Positions 1 to 7,630 of a stretch of 34,850 nt of DNA are shown here, piece after piece. Numbering within the stretch: position 1 is the stretch's first letter; the number at the start of each line of letters is the position of its first letter. A model generated the notes under the pieces. It was not told where the DNA came from. It worked only from the letters and a program-made list of their open reading frames with translations, and did no database searches. The DNA comes from Alphaproteobacteria bacterium (GTDB taxonomy: Bacteria > Pseudomonadota > Alphaproteobacteria > Rhizobiales > Aestuariivirgaceae): positions 1 to 34,850 of the forward strand of contig JAPLOT010000081.1 of NCBI GenBank assembly GCA_026400595.1. The letters run 5' to 3'. A program made the translations under genes and the position numbers.

Positions 1-662
1 ACGACGCCGTCATTGAACACGGCGATGCGATTCGACATGGTCAGCGCTTCCGACTGGTCATGCGTCACGTAGACGATGGTGACGCCCAGCCGCTCGTGGA
101 TGTGCTTGATCTCGTATTGCATCTGCTCGCGCAACTGCTTGTCGAGCGCGCCGAGCGGTTCGTCCATCAGCACCAGATCGGGCTCGAAGACCAGCGCGCG
201 GGCCACCGCGATACGCTGCTGCTGTCCGCCGGAGAGCTGTCCTGGGCGGCGATTGCCCATCTGCGGCAGCTCCACCATCTTGAGGATCTTGGCGACGCGC
301 TCCTCGGTCTCCGCCTTGCCCACGCCGCGCACCTGCAGCGGGAAGGCAAGGTTCTCGTTGATCGTCATGTGGGGGAAGAGCGCGTAGTTCTGGAACACCA
401 TGCCGATGCCACGCTTGTGCGGCGGCACGTTGTTGATGGGTTGATCCTTCACGTAGATCTCGCCATGCGTGGCTGGCTCGAATCCGGCGAGCATCATCAG
501 GGTGGTCGTCTTGCCCGAGCCAGAGGGGCCGAGCATGGTCAGGAACTCGCCCTTGGCGATGTCGAGATTGAGATTCTTCACCACCAGCGTCTCGCCGTCG
601 TAGCTCTTCTGCACGTCGACGAAACGCACCATGTTGTTTGCGGACGCTTGTTCCCTGGCCAT
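1..662 (-). CDS. ABC transporter ATP-binding protein, PotA-like (3' end cut off by window edge)
   Basis: This is the ATPase subunit of an ABC importer of the spermidine/putrescine/iron family. The reading frame stays open to the left edge, so the ORF track omits it; about 220 codons are visible. I see a Walker A motif (GPSGSGKTT, about residues 41-49), the Q-loop (VFQNYALFPHM), the signature LSGGQQQRIAVARAL, Walker B with its catalytic Glu (LVLMDEPLGALD) and the switch His (VTHDQSEA). The C-terminal TOBE-type domain that defines PotA relatives would lie outside the window. The ATG at 662 has a GAGGGG only one base upstream, so its exact start is uncertain; an in-frame ATG at 632 is possible. 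The gene follows creatinase on the same strand after 79 bp. Co-transcription, and uptake of creatine, creatinine or a related guanidino or amine compound, are inferred from this position only. Confidence 0.93.
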   Translation of the reverse strand, partial: MAREQASANNMVRFVDVQKSYDGETLVVKNLNLDIAKGEFLTMLGPSGSGKTTTLMMLAGFEPATHGEIYVKDQPINNVPPHKRGIGMVFQNYALFPHMTINENLAFPLQVRGVGKAETEERVAKILKMVELPQMGNRRPGQLSGGQQQRIAVARALVFEPDLVLMDEPLGALDKQLREQMQYEIKHIHERLGVTIVYVTHDQSEALTMSNRIAVFNDGV

Positions 663-741
663 ACCCCTCACACTTTCGATCGCTCTGCGGCGCGGCTGCT
701 GGCGTCGATCATAGGGCCGCCGCCGCGGCATTCAAGTCCGG

Positions 742-2028
742 TCATTTCTTCCGCTTGCGCGCAGACTTCACGGCCTTCGAGCGGGTCGGACCGGGGCTGG
801 CCGGGACGATAAGATGGTCCGGTCCGTAGGGGAAGCCGGTGATGTTGCGGTTGCCCTTCTCAGTGATCACGAGAATGTCATGCTCGCGGTAGCCGCCGGC
901 GCCCTTCTGGCCTTCCGGAATCATGATCATCGGCTCCATCGAGACGACCATGCCGGGCTCCAGGACGGTATCGCAATCCTCGCGCAGTTCCAGGCCGCCT
1001 TCCCGGCCATAGTAATGGCAGAGCACGCCGAAGGAATGGCCATAGCCGAAGGTGCGGTACTTCAGAAGGTCATGGCTGGCATAGATGTCGTTCAGCGCCT
1101 TTGCCACTTCGGAGCATTTCGCACCGGGAACCAGCAGCTTCTTTCCTTCGTCATGAACGTGGCAGTTGACCTCCCAGAGCCGGAGATGTTCCTTCGAGGC
1201 CGTTTCGGCAAAGAGCGTGCGCTCCAGCGCGACGTAATAGCCCGCCACCATCGGGAAGCAGTTCAGGCTCAGAATGTCGCCGCGGCGGATCTTGCGGCTG
1301 GTCACCGGATTATGCGCCCCATCGGTGTTCACGCCCGACTGGAACCAGGTCCATGTGTCCATCAGTTCCGCGTTCGGAAAGACCCGCGCGATCTCGCGCA
1401 CCATGGCCTGGGTCGAATGCAACGCCACCTCATGTTCGGGAATGCCAACCGTGGTCGCTTCGACCACTGCGGCACCACCGATGTCGGCAATCCGGGTCAT
1501 CTTGGTGATGTGCTTGATTTCCTCCGACGACTTGATCATCCGCATGCGCATCGAGGGTGCGGCGACGTCGACGAAGTCAACGCCCGGCAAGGCGTCCTGA
1601 AGCTGCTTGCGGAAATCCAGGTTCACGTGATCGAACTCGATGCCGATCCGCTTGGCTCCCTTCACCAGTCCCTGCACTGCCGTGAAGTAGTTTTCCTTCG
1701 ACCAGTCCGTATAGGTGACGTTGTCGCCGAAAGTGCGCCGCGCCGGCTGGCCGCCGTCGATGGCCGCGCTTACCGAGGTTGCACCCTTCTGGGTGATCAC
1801 CAGGCCGTATTTGCGGCCGAAATAGCAGTAGAGGAAGTCCGACAGGTAGCAGATGTTGTGGTAGCTGGTGAACAGGCAGGCATCCACGTTGCTCCGCGCC
1901 ATCCAGCCGCGGATGTTGTCCTGACGCCGCTGCATTTCGGCCGCCGAGAAGGTGGGCTTCGGGCGCTTGCCGTTGTTGCGGTAGTCGACGACGTTGGGGC
2001 GTTCGAGAGCGGGCACGATGTTCTCCAT
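742..2028 (-). CDS. Creatinase (creatine amidinohydrolase, EC 3.5.3.3)
   Basis: Hydrolyses creatine to sarcosine and urea; cytoplasmic, of the M24 'pita-bread' fold. The sequence follows the Pseudomonas putida enzyme closely from memory: FTSYHNI and SDFLYC with the substrate-binding Arg (FGRKY, about residue 72), DTWTWFQSG followed by the catalytic His (DGAHNPV), Glu in ALERTLF, and Glu in VSMEPMIM. Creatinase, rather than ectoine hydrolase (DoeA), is favoured by these blocks. Like creatinase in general it lacks the metal ligands of M24 aminopeptidases. The track start at 2037 is a GTG. I prefer the ATG at 2028, which has GAGGG about 10 bases upstream, giving 428 residues. The C-terminus runs some 20-25 residues past the usual end and finishes in a Lys/Arg-rich tail (SARKRKK). 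The ABC ATPase gene lies downstream and a LysR gene is divergent. Confidence 0.93.
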   Translation of the reverse strand: MENIVPALERPNVVDYRNNGKRPKPTFSAAEMQRRQDNIRGWMARSNVDACLFTSYHNICYLSDFLYCYFGRKYGLVITQKGATSVSAAIDGGQPARRTFGDNVTYTDWSKENYFTAVQGLVKGAKRIGIEFDHVNLDFRKQLQDALPGVDFVDVAAPSMRMRMIKSSEEIKHITKMTRIADIGGAAVVEATTVGIPEHEVALHSTQAMVREIARVFPNAELMDTWTWFQSGVNTDGAHNPVTSRKIRRGDILSLNCFPMVAGYYVALERTLFAETASKEHLRLWEVNCHVHDEGKKLLVPGAKCSEVAKALNDIYASHDLLKYRTFGYGHSFGVLCHYYGREGGLELREDCDTVLEPGMVVSMEPMIMIPEGQKGAGGYREHDILVITEKGNRNITGFPYGPDHLIVPASPGPTRSKAVKSARKRKK

Positions 2029-2076
2029 ACTGTTCACACCCTCATGTCCGGCGAAACGCGGGCTTGAGTCAAAGGA

Positions 2077-2098
2077 TCATCCCTCACATAATCCATGA
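2077..2098. promoter_or_regulatory. Candidate LysR operator between creatinase and lysR
   Basis: The 79-bp gap between the divergent creatinase and LysR genes contains TCAT-N14-ATGA, an inverted repeat with the loose T-N11-A geometry of LysR-family sites. The arms are only 4 bp, so this could be chance. The location, where such a regulator would normally bind to control both genes, is the main support. Confidence 0.25.
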
Positions 2099-2107
2099 AC
2101 AAATCTC

Positions 2108-3013
2108 ATGGAGATACGCTTGGCCAAGCTGCCGCCGCTCAATGCGCTCAAATGCCTGGAAGCCGCCGCGCGATCCCAGAGCTTCTCGCGCGCCGCCGAG
2201 GAGCTGCATGTCACCCAGTCGGCGGTCAGCCACCAGATCCGGCTACTCGAAGACTGGTTCGGCACGTCACTGTTTGAACGCCGCGGCCGTCAGACCGTGC
2301 CGACGCCGAAGGGCGAGGAACTTGCCCGGTCCTTGGCCGAGGCTTTCGACATCATCGGGGTGGCCTGCAAGCGAATCGCCCAAAGCGACGCCGGGCCGGC
2401 CCTGACGATCGCCGCATTGCCTTCCATCGCGACAATCTGGCTCATACCTCGGCTGACCCGCTTCTTCGCCGAGCGGCCCGAGATCTCGGTCAAGGTCGTC
2501 TACGCCTTCCACGAACAGGCGCTGGACTTCGAAGACATCGACATTGCCATCCTGTGGGGTACGGGCGACTGGGAGGGCTGCAGGGCCACCCGCTTTCTTG
2601 ACGGCGCGACGGTGGCCGTCTGCAACCGCGCCCTGCTCGACCGCGAAGGGCCGCTCGACTCGCCGCAGGCCCTGCTCGGCAGGCCCTTGCTGCACGACAC
2701 CGATCGCCATGACTGGCAGACCTATATGCGCCGCGCCGGGCTGAAACATGCCGGCCCGGCGCCGGGGCCTATCTTCCAGGACTTCAACCTCCTGCGGGCC
2801 GCGGCCCTCGCCGGGCAGGGCATTGCGCTGTGCCCCAAGCTCGTGATCGCCGACGACCTGGACAGCGGGCGTCTCGTTCAGGTCTCAGACGTCGTGATCA
2901 AGGAGGACCATGCCTATCACGTCATCGAGCCGGCCGATCCCGGCCATCGGCATGCCGCCGCCATCGCCGCCTTCAAGTCCTGGTTGCTCGCCGCAGCCGC
3001 TCCCGGCGATTGA
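2108..3013 (+). CDS. LysR-family transcriptional regulator, GcvA-like
   Basis: About 301 residues, the normal LysR length. The N-terminal winged helix-turn-helix (about residues 5-65) is typical: LPPLNALKCLEAAARSQSF, then SRAAEELHVTQSAVSHQI and LFERRGR. The rest is a periplasmic-binding-protein-like effector domain (about 95-295). The LPPLNAL opening, ALDFEDIDIAI and the QGIALCP segment resemble the GcvA/AmpR branch. The ATG at 2108 has no clear ribosome site. An in-frame TTG at 2120 has GGAG six bases upstream and would give MAKLPPLNAL, which matches the family's usual start better. The gene is divergent from creatinase, so control of creatine use is the natural inference; the effector is unknown. 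Confidence 0.9.
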   Translation: MEIRLAKLPPLNALKCLEAAARSQSFSRAAEELHVTQSAVSHQIRLLEDWFGTSLFERRGRQTVPTPKGEELARSLAEAFDIIGVACKRIAQSDAGPALTIAALPSIATIWLIPRLTRFFAERPEISVKVVYAFHEQALDFEDIDIAILWGTGDWEGCRATRFLDGATVAVCNRALLDREGPLDSPQALLGRPLLHDTDRHDWQTYMRRAGLKHAGPAPGPIFQDFNLLRAAALAGQGIALCPKLVIADDLDSGRLVQVSDVVIKEDHAYHVIEPADPGHRHAAAIAAFKSWLLAAAAPGD

Positions 3014-3021
3014 ACCGGGCC

Positions 3022-3051
3022 TTGACCCCGTCGCAATGTGCGGCCAGATAT
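3022..3051 (+). promoter_or_regulatory. Candidate sigma-70 promoter for moaA
   Basis: TTGACC and AGATAT are separated by 18 bases in the short gap after the LysR stop codon. If real, transcription would begin near 3058, which favours translation of MoaA from the ATG at 3072 rather than 3057. This was read by eye only. Confidence 0.28.
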
Positions 3052-3056
3052 GACGG

Positions 3057-4061
3057 ATGTCCCAGGCGACCATGATCGATCCCTTCGGCCGGCATGTCAC
3101 CTACCTCCGGGTCTCGGTGACCGACCGCTGCGATTTCCGCTGCGTCTATTGCATGGCCGAAGACATGACCTTCCTGCCCAAGCGGGACCTGCTCTCGCTC
3201 GAGGAGCTTGACCGGGTCTGCACGGCCTTCGTCGAGAAGGGCGTTAGGAAGATCCGCCTCACCGGCGGCGAACCGCTGGTGCGCAAGGGCATCATGACGC
3301 TGGTCGCAAGCCTCGGCCGCCATCTCCGCTCCGGCGCGATGGAGGAGCTGACGCTCACCACCAACGGCAGCCAGCTGGCCAGGCATGCGGCGGAACTGGC
3401 CCTCCATGGCGTGCGCCGCATCAACGTTTCGGTCGACACCCTGGACGACGCAAAGTTCAAGGCCATCACCCGCTGGGGCGAACTGGCCAGGGTGAAGGAC
3501 GGGATCCGCGCCGCGCAGGCCGCGGGCCTTGCCATCAAGATCAACGCGGTGGCGCTCAAGGGCGTCAATGACGCTGAGATTCCCGAGATGATCCGCTGGG
3601 CGCATGGCGAAGGCATGGACCTCACGCTGATCGAGACCATGCCGCTGGGCGACATCGACGGCGACCGCACCGACCAGTACCTACCCCTGTCCGTCGTCCG
3701 GGCCGGCCTCATGGACCGGTTCACGCTCGAGGACATTACCTACAAGACCGGCGGACCGGCGCGCTACGTGCGGGTGAAGGAGACCGGCGGTCGCCTCGGC
3801 TTTATCACGCCGCTCACCCACAACTTCTGCGAAAGCTGCAACCGCGTGCGGCTGACCTGCACCGGAACGCTTTACATGTGCCTGGGCCAGGAGGATGCCG
3901 CCGACCTGCGCGCGCCCCTGCGGGCCTCCGAGGGCAACGACCTGCTCAACGCCGCCATTGACGAGGCGATCGGCCGCAAGCCCAAGGGCCATGACTTCGT
4001 CATCGACCGGCGCCGCAACAAGCCGGCAGTCTCCCGCCACATGAGCGTCACCGGCGGTTGA
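3057..4061 (+). CDS. moaA: GTP 3',8-cyclase MoaA (molybdenum cofactor synthesis)
   Basis: Radical-SAM enzyme that, with MoaC, converts GTP to cyclic pyranopterin monophosphate, the first step of molybdopterin synthesis. The N-terminal cluster motif CxxxCxxC is intact (CDFRCVYC, Cys25/29/32), followed by the SAM-binding LTGGEPL. The C-terminal cluster cysteines are also present ([12 protein letters not shown] to YMC, Cys258/261/275). The protein ends in Gly-Gly, as functional MoaA does. Length of 334 residues is normal. An in-frame ATG at 3072 ([15 protein letters not shown]) matches the usual family start and the candidate promoter better, so the first five residues are doubtful. No other moa gene is in the window. 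Confidence 0.96.
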   Translation: MSQATMIDPFGRHVTYLRVSVTDRCDFRCVYCMAEDMTFLPKRDLLSLEELDRVCTAFVEKGVRKIRLTGGEPLVRKGIMTLVASLGRHLRSGAMEELTLTTNGSQLARHAAELALHGVRRINVSVDTLDDAKFKAITRWGELARVKDGIRAAQAAGLAIKINAVALKGVNDAEIPEMIRWAHGEGMDLTLIETMPLGDIDGDRTDQYLPLSVVRAGLMDRFTLEDITYKTGGPARYVRVKETGGRLGFITPLTHNFCESCNRVRLTCTGTLYMCLGQEDAADLRAPLRASEGNDLLNAAIDEAIGRKPKGHDFVIDRRRNKPAVSRHMSVTGG

Positions 4062-4164
4062 ACGCTAACTCCAGGCCAGCATAGCGATGCGCCGCCCGCC
4101 GCAGGGCTTGGATGCGCCCAGAGCACTGCCGTCAGGCGGCATATCGCGCTAGACAGTCGGACAC

Positions 4165-5061
4165 ATGGTCCGGCTTCCCGAAAACACGGTGTTGCGCGCA
4201 GGCGTCTTCATGGTCCTGGCCATGGGGTCCTTCGTCACCAACGACACGCTGATCAAGCTGGTGGGCAACAGCCTGCCGGTGGGCGAAATCATCATGGTGC
4301 GCGGCGTGATCGCCATGGCCTTCATCGGCCTCATCTGTGCCTGGCAGGGGGTTCTCGGCAACCTCCCGCTGCTGCGCAGCCGTTATGTCCTGCTGCGCAC
4401 CACGCTCGACCTGATCGCCACACTTCTCTTCATCATGGCGCTCATGCACATGCCGATCGCCAACATCACGGCCGTGATGCAGGTGGTGCCGCTGGCAGTG
4501 GCCCTGCTGTCGGCGCTGGTCCTGCGCGAAAGGATCGGTCTCGGCCGCATGGTGGCGATCGTCGTGGGATTCCTCGGCGTTCTGCTGATCGTCAAGCCGA
4601 CCCCGGCCAACTTCACGATCTACGATGTCTTTGCGCTGCTGATCGTGCTTGCCGTGGCGGTTCGCGACATTGCCACGCGCCGCATCCCGGCCCGCATCCC
4701 GACCTTTCTCATCGCACTGGCGAACGCCGCGTTCGTCACCGCGGGTGGCGCTGCGCTCTGCGCGGTACAGGGCTTTACCATGCCGGACGCCTGGCAGCTG
4801 GGCACGCTCGCCCTCGCCGCGGTCTTCCTCGCCTGCGGCTACCTGTTCATGGTCACGACGCTGCGGCTCGGCGACCTCTCCGCGACGGCGCCATTCCGCT
4901 ATTCGATCATGCTTTTCGCCATCGTCTACGGCATTCTGGTGTTCGGCGAGTATCCGGACTGGCTTGCCATTTCAGGCATGTTGCTGATCGCGATCACCGG
5001 CCTTTATGCCGCGCACCGCGAAGGCCGCGTCAGAGATAGCGCCAGAATGCCAGTATCGTGA
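4165..5061 (+). CDS. DMT-superfamily transporter (EamA family)
   Basis: An inner-membrane protein of 298 residues with ten predicted hydrophobic segments arranged as two EamA repeats (about residues 10-140 and 150-285), typical of drug/metabolite exporters. The conserved pattern of a charged loop after TM4 (LVLRERIGLGR) ends repeat one, and FGEYPDWLAISGMLLI is the matching part of repeat two. The substrate cannot be read from sequence. Its 3' end overlaps the convergent TSUP gene by 32 bp. A second, clearly related EamA gene is at 31773-32681. Confidence 0.88.
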   Translation: MVRLPENTVLRAGVFMVLAMGSFVTNDTLIKLVGNSLPVGEIIMVRGVIAMAFIGLICAWQGVLGNLPLLRSRYVLLRTTLDLIATLLFIMALMHMPIANITAVMQVVPLAVALLSALVLRERIGLGRMVAIVVGFLGVLLIVKPTPANFTIYDVFALLIVLAVAVRDIATRRIPARIPTFLIALANAAFVTAGGAALCAVQGFTMPDAWQLGTLALAAVFLACGYLFMVTTLRLGDLSATAPFRYSIMLFAIVYGILVFGEYPDWLAISGMLLIAITGLYAAHREGRVRDSARMPVS

Positions 5062-5791
5062 GGCAGACGGCCCAGACGAGGATGCCATTGCGGATGACAT
5101 TTGGCGGCATGCGCTTGGCGAAGCGCGCCGTGACATAGCCGCCGATCACGGCGCCGGTCATCATCACGAGGGAGGGAATCCAGCGAATGACGCCGGCTTG
5201 AGCGAAGATCGCGATACTGATCAGGGTCATCAGCGTGATGGTGATGTTGCGGATGGCATTCGCCTGGTGAATGTTCATCTGCGAGAAGATCGAGTATATC
5301 GCGAACATCACGATGCCCATGCCGAGGCCGAAGTAGCCGCCATAGACATAGACGATGAACTCCAGCACGAATGACAGCCACAGCCAGCGGCTGCCGTCGA
5401 AGTTGAAGTCGCGCTCCAGCTTCTGCTTCAGCCACGGGCCCAGGGCGAAGGAGAGCGTGGCGAACAGGAGCAGCCAGGGGATCACTTTCTCGAAGGCGGC
5501 CTCGCCGGTCATGATCAGGATGGTGGAGCCGATGACGCCGCCTGCGGCCGCCAGCAGCAGCCGCAACCACAAATGGCGCCGCACGCTGGCCAGTTCGATG
5601 CGATAGACGACGGTTCCCACCACATTGGCGGGCAGGACCGCCACGAAATTCGAGGCATTGGCCTCGATCTCGCTGAGGCCCGCGGCCAGCAGCAGGGGAA
5701 AGGTCATGAAGCCCGCGCCGCCCGCCATGACGTTGATCAGGCCGGCCAGCAGGCCACCCGCGAAAAGCAAGATGATGTGCAGAAGATCCAT
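5030..5791 (-). CDS. TSUP family permease (TauE/SafE-like)
   Basis: An inner-membrane protein of about 253 residues with around eight hydrophobic helices. It has the TauE/SafE hallmarks of two similar halves, a glycine-rich first helix followed by GGAGFMTFPLLL, and the second-half counterpart VYGGYFGLGMGIVM. Family members export or import sulfite, sulfoacetate, organosulfonates or other anions; the substrate here is unknown. The track's start at 5872 adds 27 non-hydrophobic residues; the ATG at 5791 (MDLLHIILLFAGG) begins directly with the first helix and is preferred. It is divergent from the methyltransferase-like gene at 5899 across 107 bp. Confidence 0.88.
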   Translation of the reverse strand: MDLLHIILLFAGGLLAGLINVMAGGAGFMTFPLLLAAGLSEIEANASNFVAVLPANVVGTVVYRIELASVRRHLWLRLLLAAAGGVIGSTILIMTGEAAFEKVIPWLLLFATLSFALGPWLKQKLERDFNFDGSRWLWLSFVLEFIVYVYGGYFGLGMGIVMFAIYSIFSQMNIHQANAIRNITITLMTLISIAIFAQAGVIRWIPSLVMMTGAVIGGYVTARFAKRMPPNVIRNGILVWAVCLTILAFWRYL

Positions 5792-5898
5792 GCGTGAGGC
5801 CCTGCCGCTCCATAGACCTGGTGCCCTATCTGCCACAATGGGCGGAACCGCATGGCAACCCCGTGCAATCATCGGCGGAAACGTGCTAACCAGAACGC

Positions 5899-6420
5899 AT
5901 GTGGACCAACGTGATCATTCTCTCCCTCGCTACGCTGCAGCGCATCGTGGAGTTCGTCATCGCCACCCGCAACAGGCGGCGGCAGGTTGCCCGGGGCGGC
6001 TTCGTCATCGGACCGAACCTGCAGCCGGTGATGATCCTGCTGCAGGCGGCCTGGCTGATCGGCCTGTGGTATCTCGCCTACCGGCTGGAGGTGAACTGGC
6101 CCTGGCTTTTCGCCTACATCGGCCTCGAGGCGGCGCGGGGATGGATCGTGGCCCTGCTGGGCAGCCAATGGACCTCGCGCATCGTGGTCAATGCCAGCGA
6201 ACCTTTCGAGGGGTCGCGCCCCTTCAGCATCTTCCGCGAGCCCAACTACGTGATCATCGGGCTGGAAATGTTCATCCTGCCCATGGTCTTCGGCCTGTGG
6301 TGGTGGGGCGCCATCTTCGCCGCACTCTATGCGGCGCTGATCTACTGGAAGGTCATCGCGGAGAACAAGGCGGTCAAGCCGCTGACCGAGCCGCCAGAGT
6401 CGGACGCGACGACGGCCTGA
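5899..6420 (+). CDS. Isoprenylcysteine carboxyl methyltransferase (ICMT) family membrane protein
   Basis: A 173-residue integral membrane protein with about four or five hydrophobic segments. The C-terminal part has the ICMT/phospholipid-methyltransferase signature in the form REPNYVIIGLEM (normally RHPNY), about residues 113-124, followed by a tryptophan-rich helix and IAENKAV. Bacterial members are presumed SAM-dependent methyltransferases of lipids or small hydrophobic substrates; they are often found beside polyketide synthase genes, which are absent here. The usual His of the RHPNY motif is Glu, so activity is not assured. The upstream ribosome site is weak. Confidence 0.75.
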   Translation: MWTNVIILSLATLQRIVEFVIATRNRRRQVARGGFVIGPNLQPVMILLQAAWLIGLWYLAYRLEVNWPWLFAYIGLEAARGWIVALLGSQWTSRIVVNASEPFEGSRPFSIFREPNYVIIGLEMFILPMVFGLWWWGAIFAALYAALIYWKVIAENKAVKPLTEPPESDATTA

Positions 6421-6432
6421 TCCGGCGCGAGG

Positions 6433-6903
6433 CTAATCGGTCTCGGTGCCTGCCACTGCAGAACCGACGGGCACCTTGACTGTGACGGGTCCAGCAGTTT
6501 CGAAGACCAGCGTAAGCTCGACCACCTCGCCCTGCTTGAGCGGCGCCTTCAGACCCATCAGCATGACATGCAGTCCGCCGGGCTCCATGGTGAGGGTTCC
6601 ATTCGGCTGGAGATCGACGGGGCCCGCTTCCTCCATGCGCATAATGTCACCATCCTTGATGGTCCGGTGCAGGGTGGCCATGGACGCGACCGGGCTTGAG
6701 ACCGTCAGGAGCCGGTCAGCCGTCTTGCCCTGATTGGTGATCGAGACATAGACCGCACCCGCCTTCGCTACAGGCGTGGCCGAAGCGCGGGCATAGGCAT
6801 CCTTCACCAGAACGTCACTGGCGCTGACGCCAGTGGCCGATGCTAGGATGGCGCCGAACGTGAGGGCGGCTGCGGCGGCGATTTCGAGCGTGAGTTTGCG
6901 CAT
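6433..6903 (-). CDS. Periplasmic copper chaperone PCu(A)C (DUF461)
   Basis: A 156-residue secreted Cu(I)-binding protein that delivers copper to the CuA/CuB sites of cytochrome oxidase. It has a signal peptide (MRKLTLEIAAAAALTF, cleavage probably near the ASA of VSASD, about residue 29). The copper motif H-X10-M-X21-H-X-M is matched exactly, beginning at LHRTIKDG and ending at HVM. The track ORF starts far upstream at 7338; the ATG at 6903 gives a proper signal peptide. It lies 12 bp from the convergent end of the ICMT-like gene, and its start codon overlaps the possible start of the divergent DUF1194 gene. Confidence 0.92.
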   Translation of the reverse strand: MRKLTLEIAAAAALTFGAILASATGVSASDVLVKDAYARASATPVAKAGAVYVSITNQGKTADRLLTVSSPVASMATLHRTIKDGDIMRMEEAGPVDLQPNGTLTMEPGGLHVMLMGLKAPLKQGEVVELTLVFETAGPVTVKVPVGSAVAGTETD

Positions 6904-7630
6904 GGCACAAGTCTTGACCCGAAAATGGGCTGTCGTATGGCAGAAGGCGCGCGACGCTGCGCCACGCATGGTCTTGGCCGTTACGTTGCTTGCGGGAGCT
7001 GAGGCCATGGCGCAGGAGCCGGTCGCCGTCGAACTGGTCCTCGCACTCGACAGCTCGGCCAGTGTGGACCGGCGGGAATTCCAACTGCAGCTGGAGGGTC
7101 TCGCATTGGCGTTCCGCGATCCCGAGGTGCTGCAGGCGGTGGAGAACCTCAAGCCCCTTGGGGCCGCCATCGCCGTGCTGCAGTGGGGCGCACCGGGGGA
7201 GACCCGGATCGTGCTTCCCTTCACACCGGTCCGCTCGGCCCGCGAAGCCAAGGCCTTCGGTTTCCAGATCGGACTGATCCGCCGCTGGCAATGGGCCAGT
7301 TCCACCTCGATCGCCACCGCGCTCGACGACAGCCGCATACTGATCGAATCAAACGACTACGAAGGATTCCGCCGCATCATCGACGTTTCGGGCGACGGGC
7401 CGGACAATGGCGGCGGGGACCTCGAGGCGGCGCGGAAACGTGCGCTCGCCGCCGAGATCACCGTGAACGGCCTGCCCATCATGGCCGATGACTCCGCGCT
7501 CGACCGCTACTACGAAGACAAGGTGATCGCCGGGGCCACCGCCTTCATCGAGCCCGCCCGCGATTTCGAGGACTATGTACGCGCCATCCGCGATAAGCTG
7601 TTGCGGGAGCTCAGGCCGCTGGGCTCCTAG
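6902..7630 (+). CDS. DUF1194 protein with von Willebrand factor A-like fold, secreted
   Basis: About 242 residues. After an N-terminal hydrophobic export segment (MVLAVTLLAGAEAMAQ) comes a VWA-like domain beginning VELVLALDSSASVD, which holds the MIDAS DxSxS motif. IIDVSGDGPDNGG is the second conserved block of DUF1194, and the C-terminus (KVIAGATAFIEPARDFEDY) is also family-like. The function of DUF1194 is not established; metal-dependent protein binding in the periplasm is plausible. The start is uncertain: ATG 6902 overlaps the copper-chaperone start on the other strand, while ATG 6968 leaves a 64-bp divergent gap but a short signal peptide. The stop codon shares one CTAG with the convergent M20 gene. 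Confidence 0.85.
   Translation: MAQVLTRKWAVVWQKARDAAPRMVLAVTLLAGAEAMAQEPVAVELVLALDSSASVDRREFQLQLEGLALAFRDPEVLQAVENLKPLGAAIAVLQWGAPGETRIVLPFTPVRSAREAKAFGFQIGLIRRWQWASSTSIATALDDSRILIESNDYEGFRRIIDVSGDGPDNGGGDLEAARKRALAAEITVNGLPIMADDSALDRYYEDKVIAGATAFIEPARDFEDYVRAIRDKLLRELRPLGS

Noticed and set aside
814-2067. 417-residue plus-strand ORF
   Set aside because: Antisense to creatinase, whose active-site motifs are clear; the shadow has no domain features.
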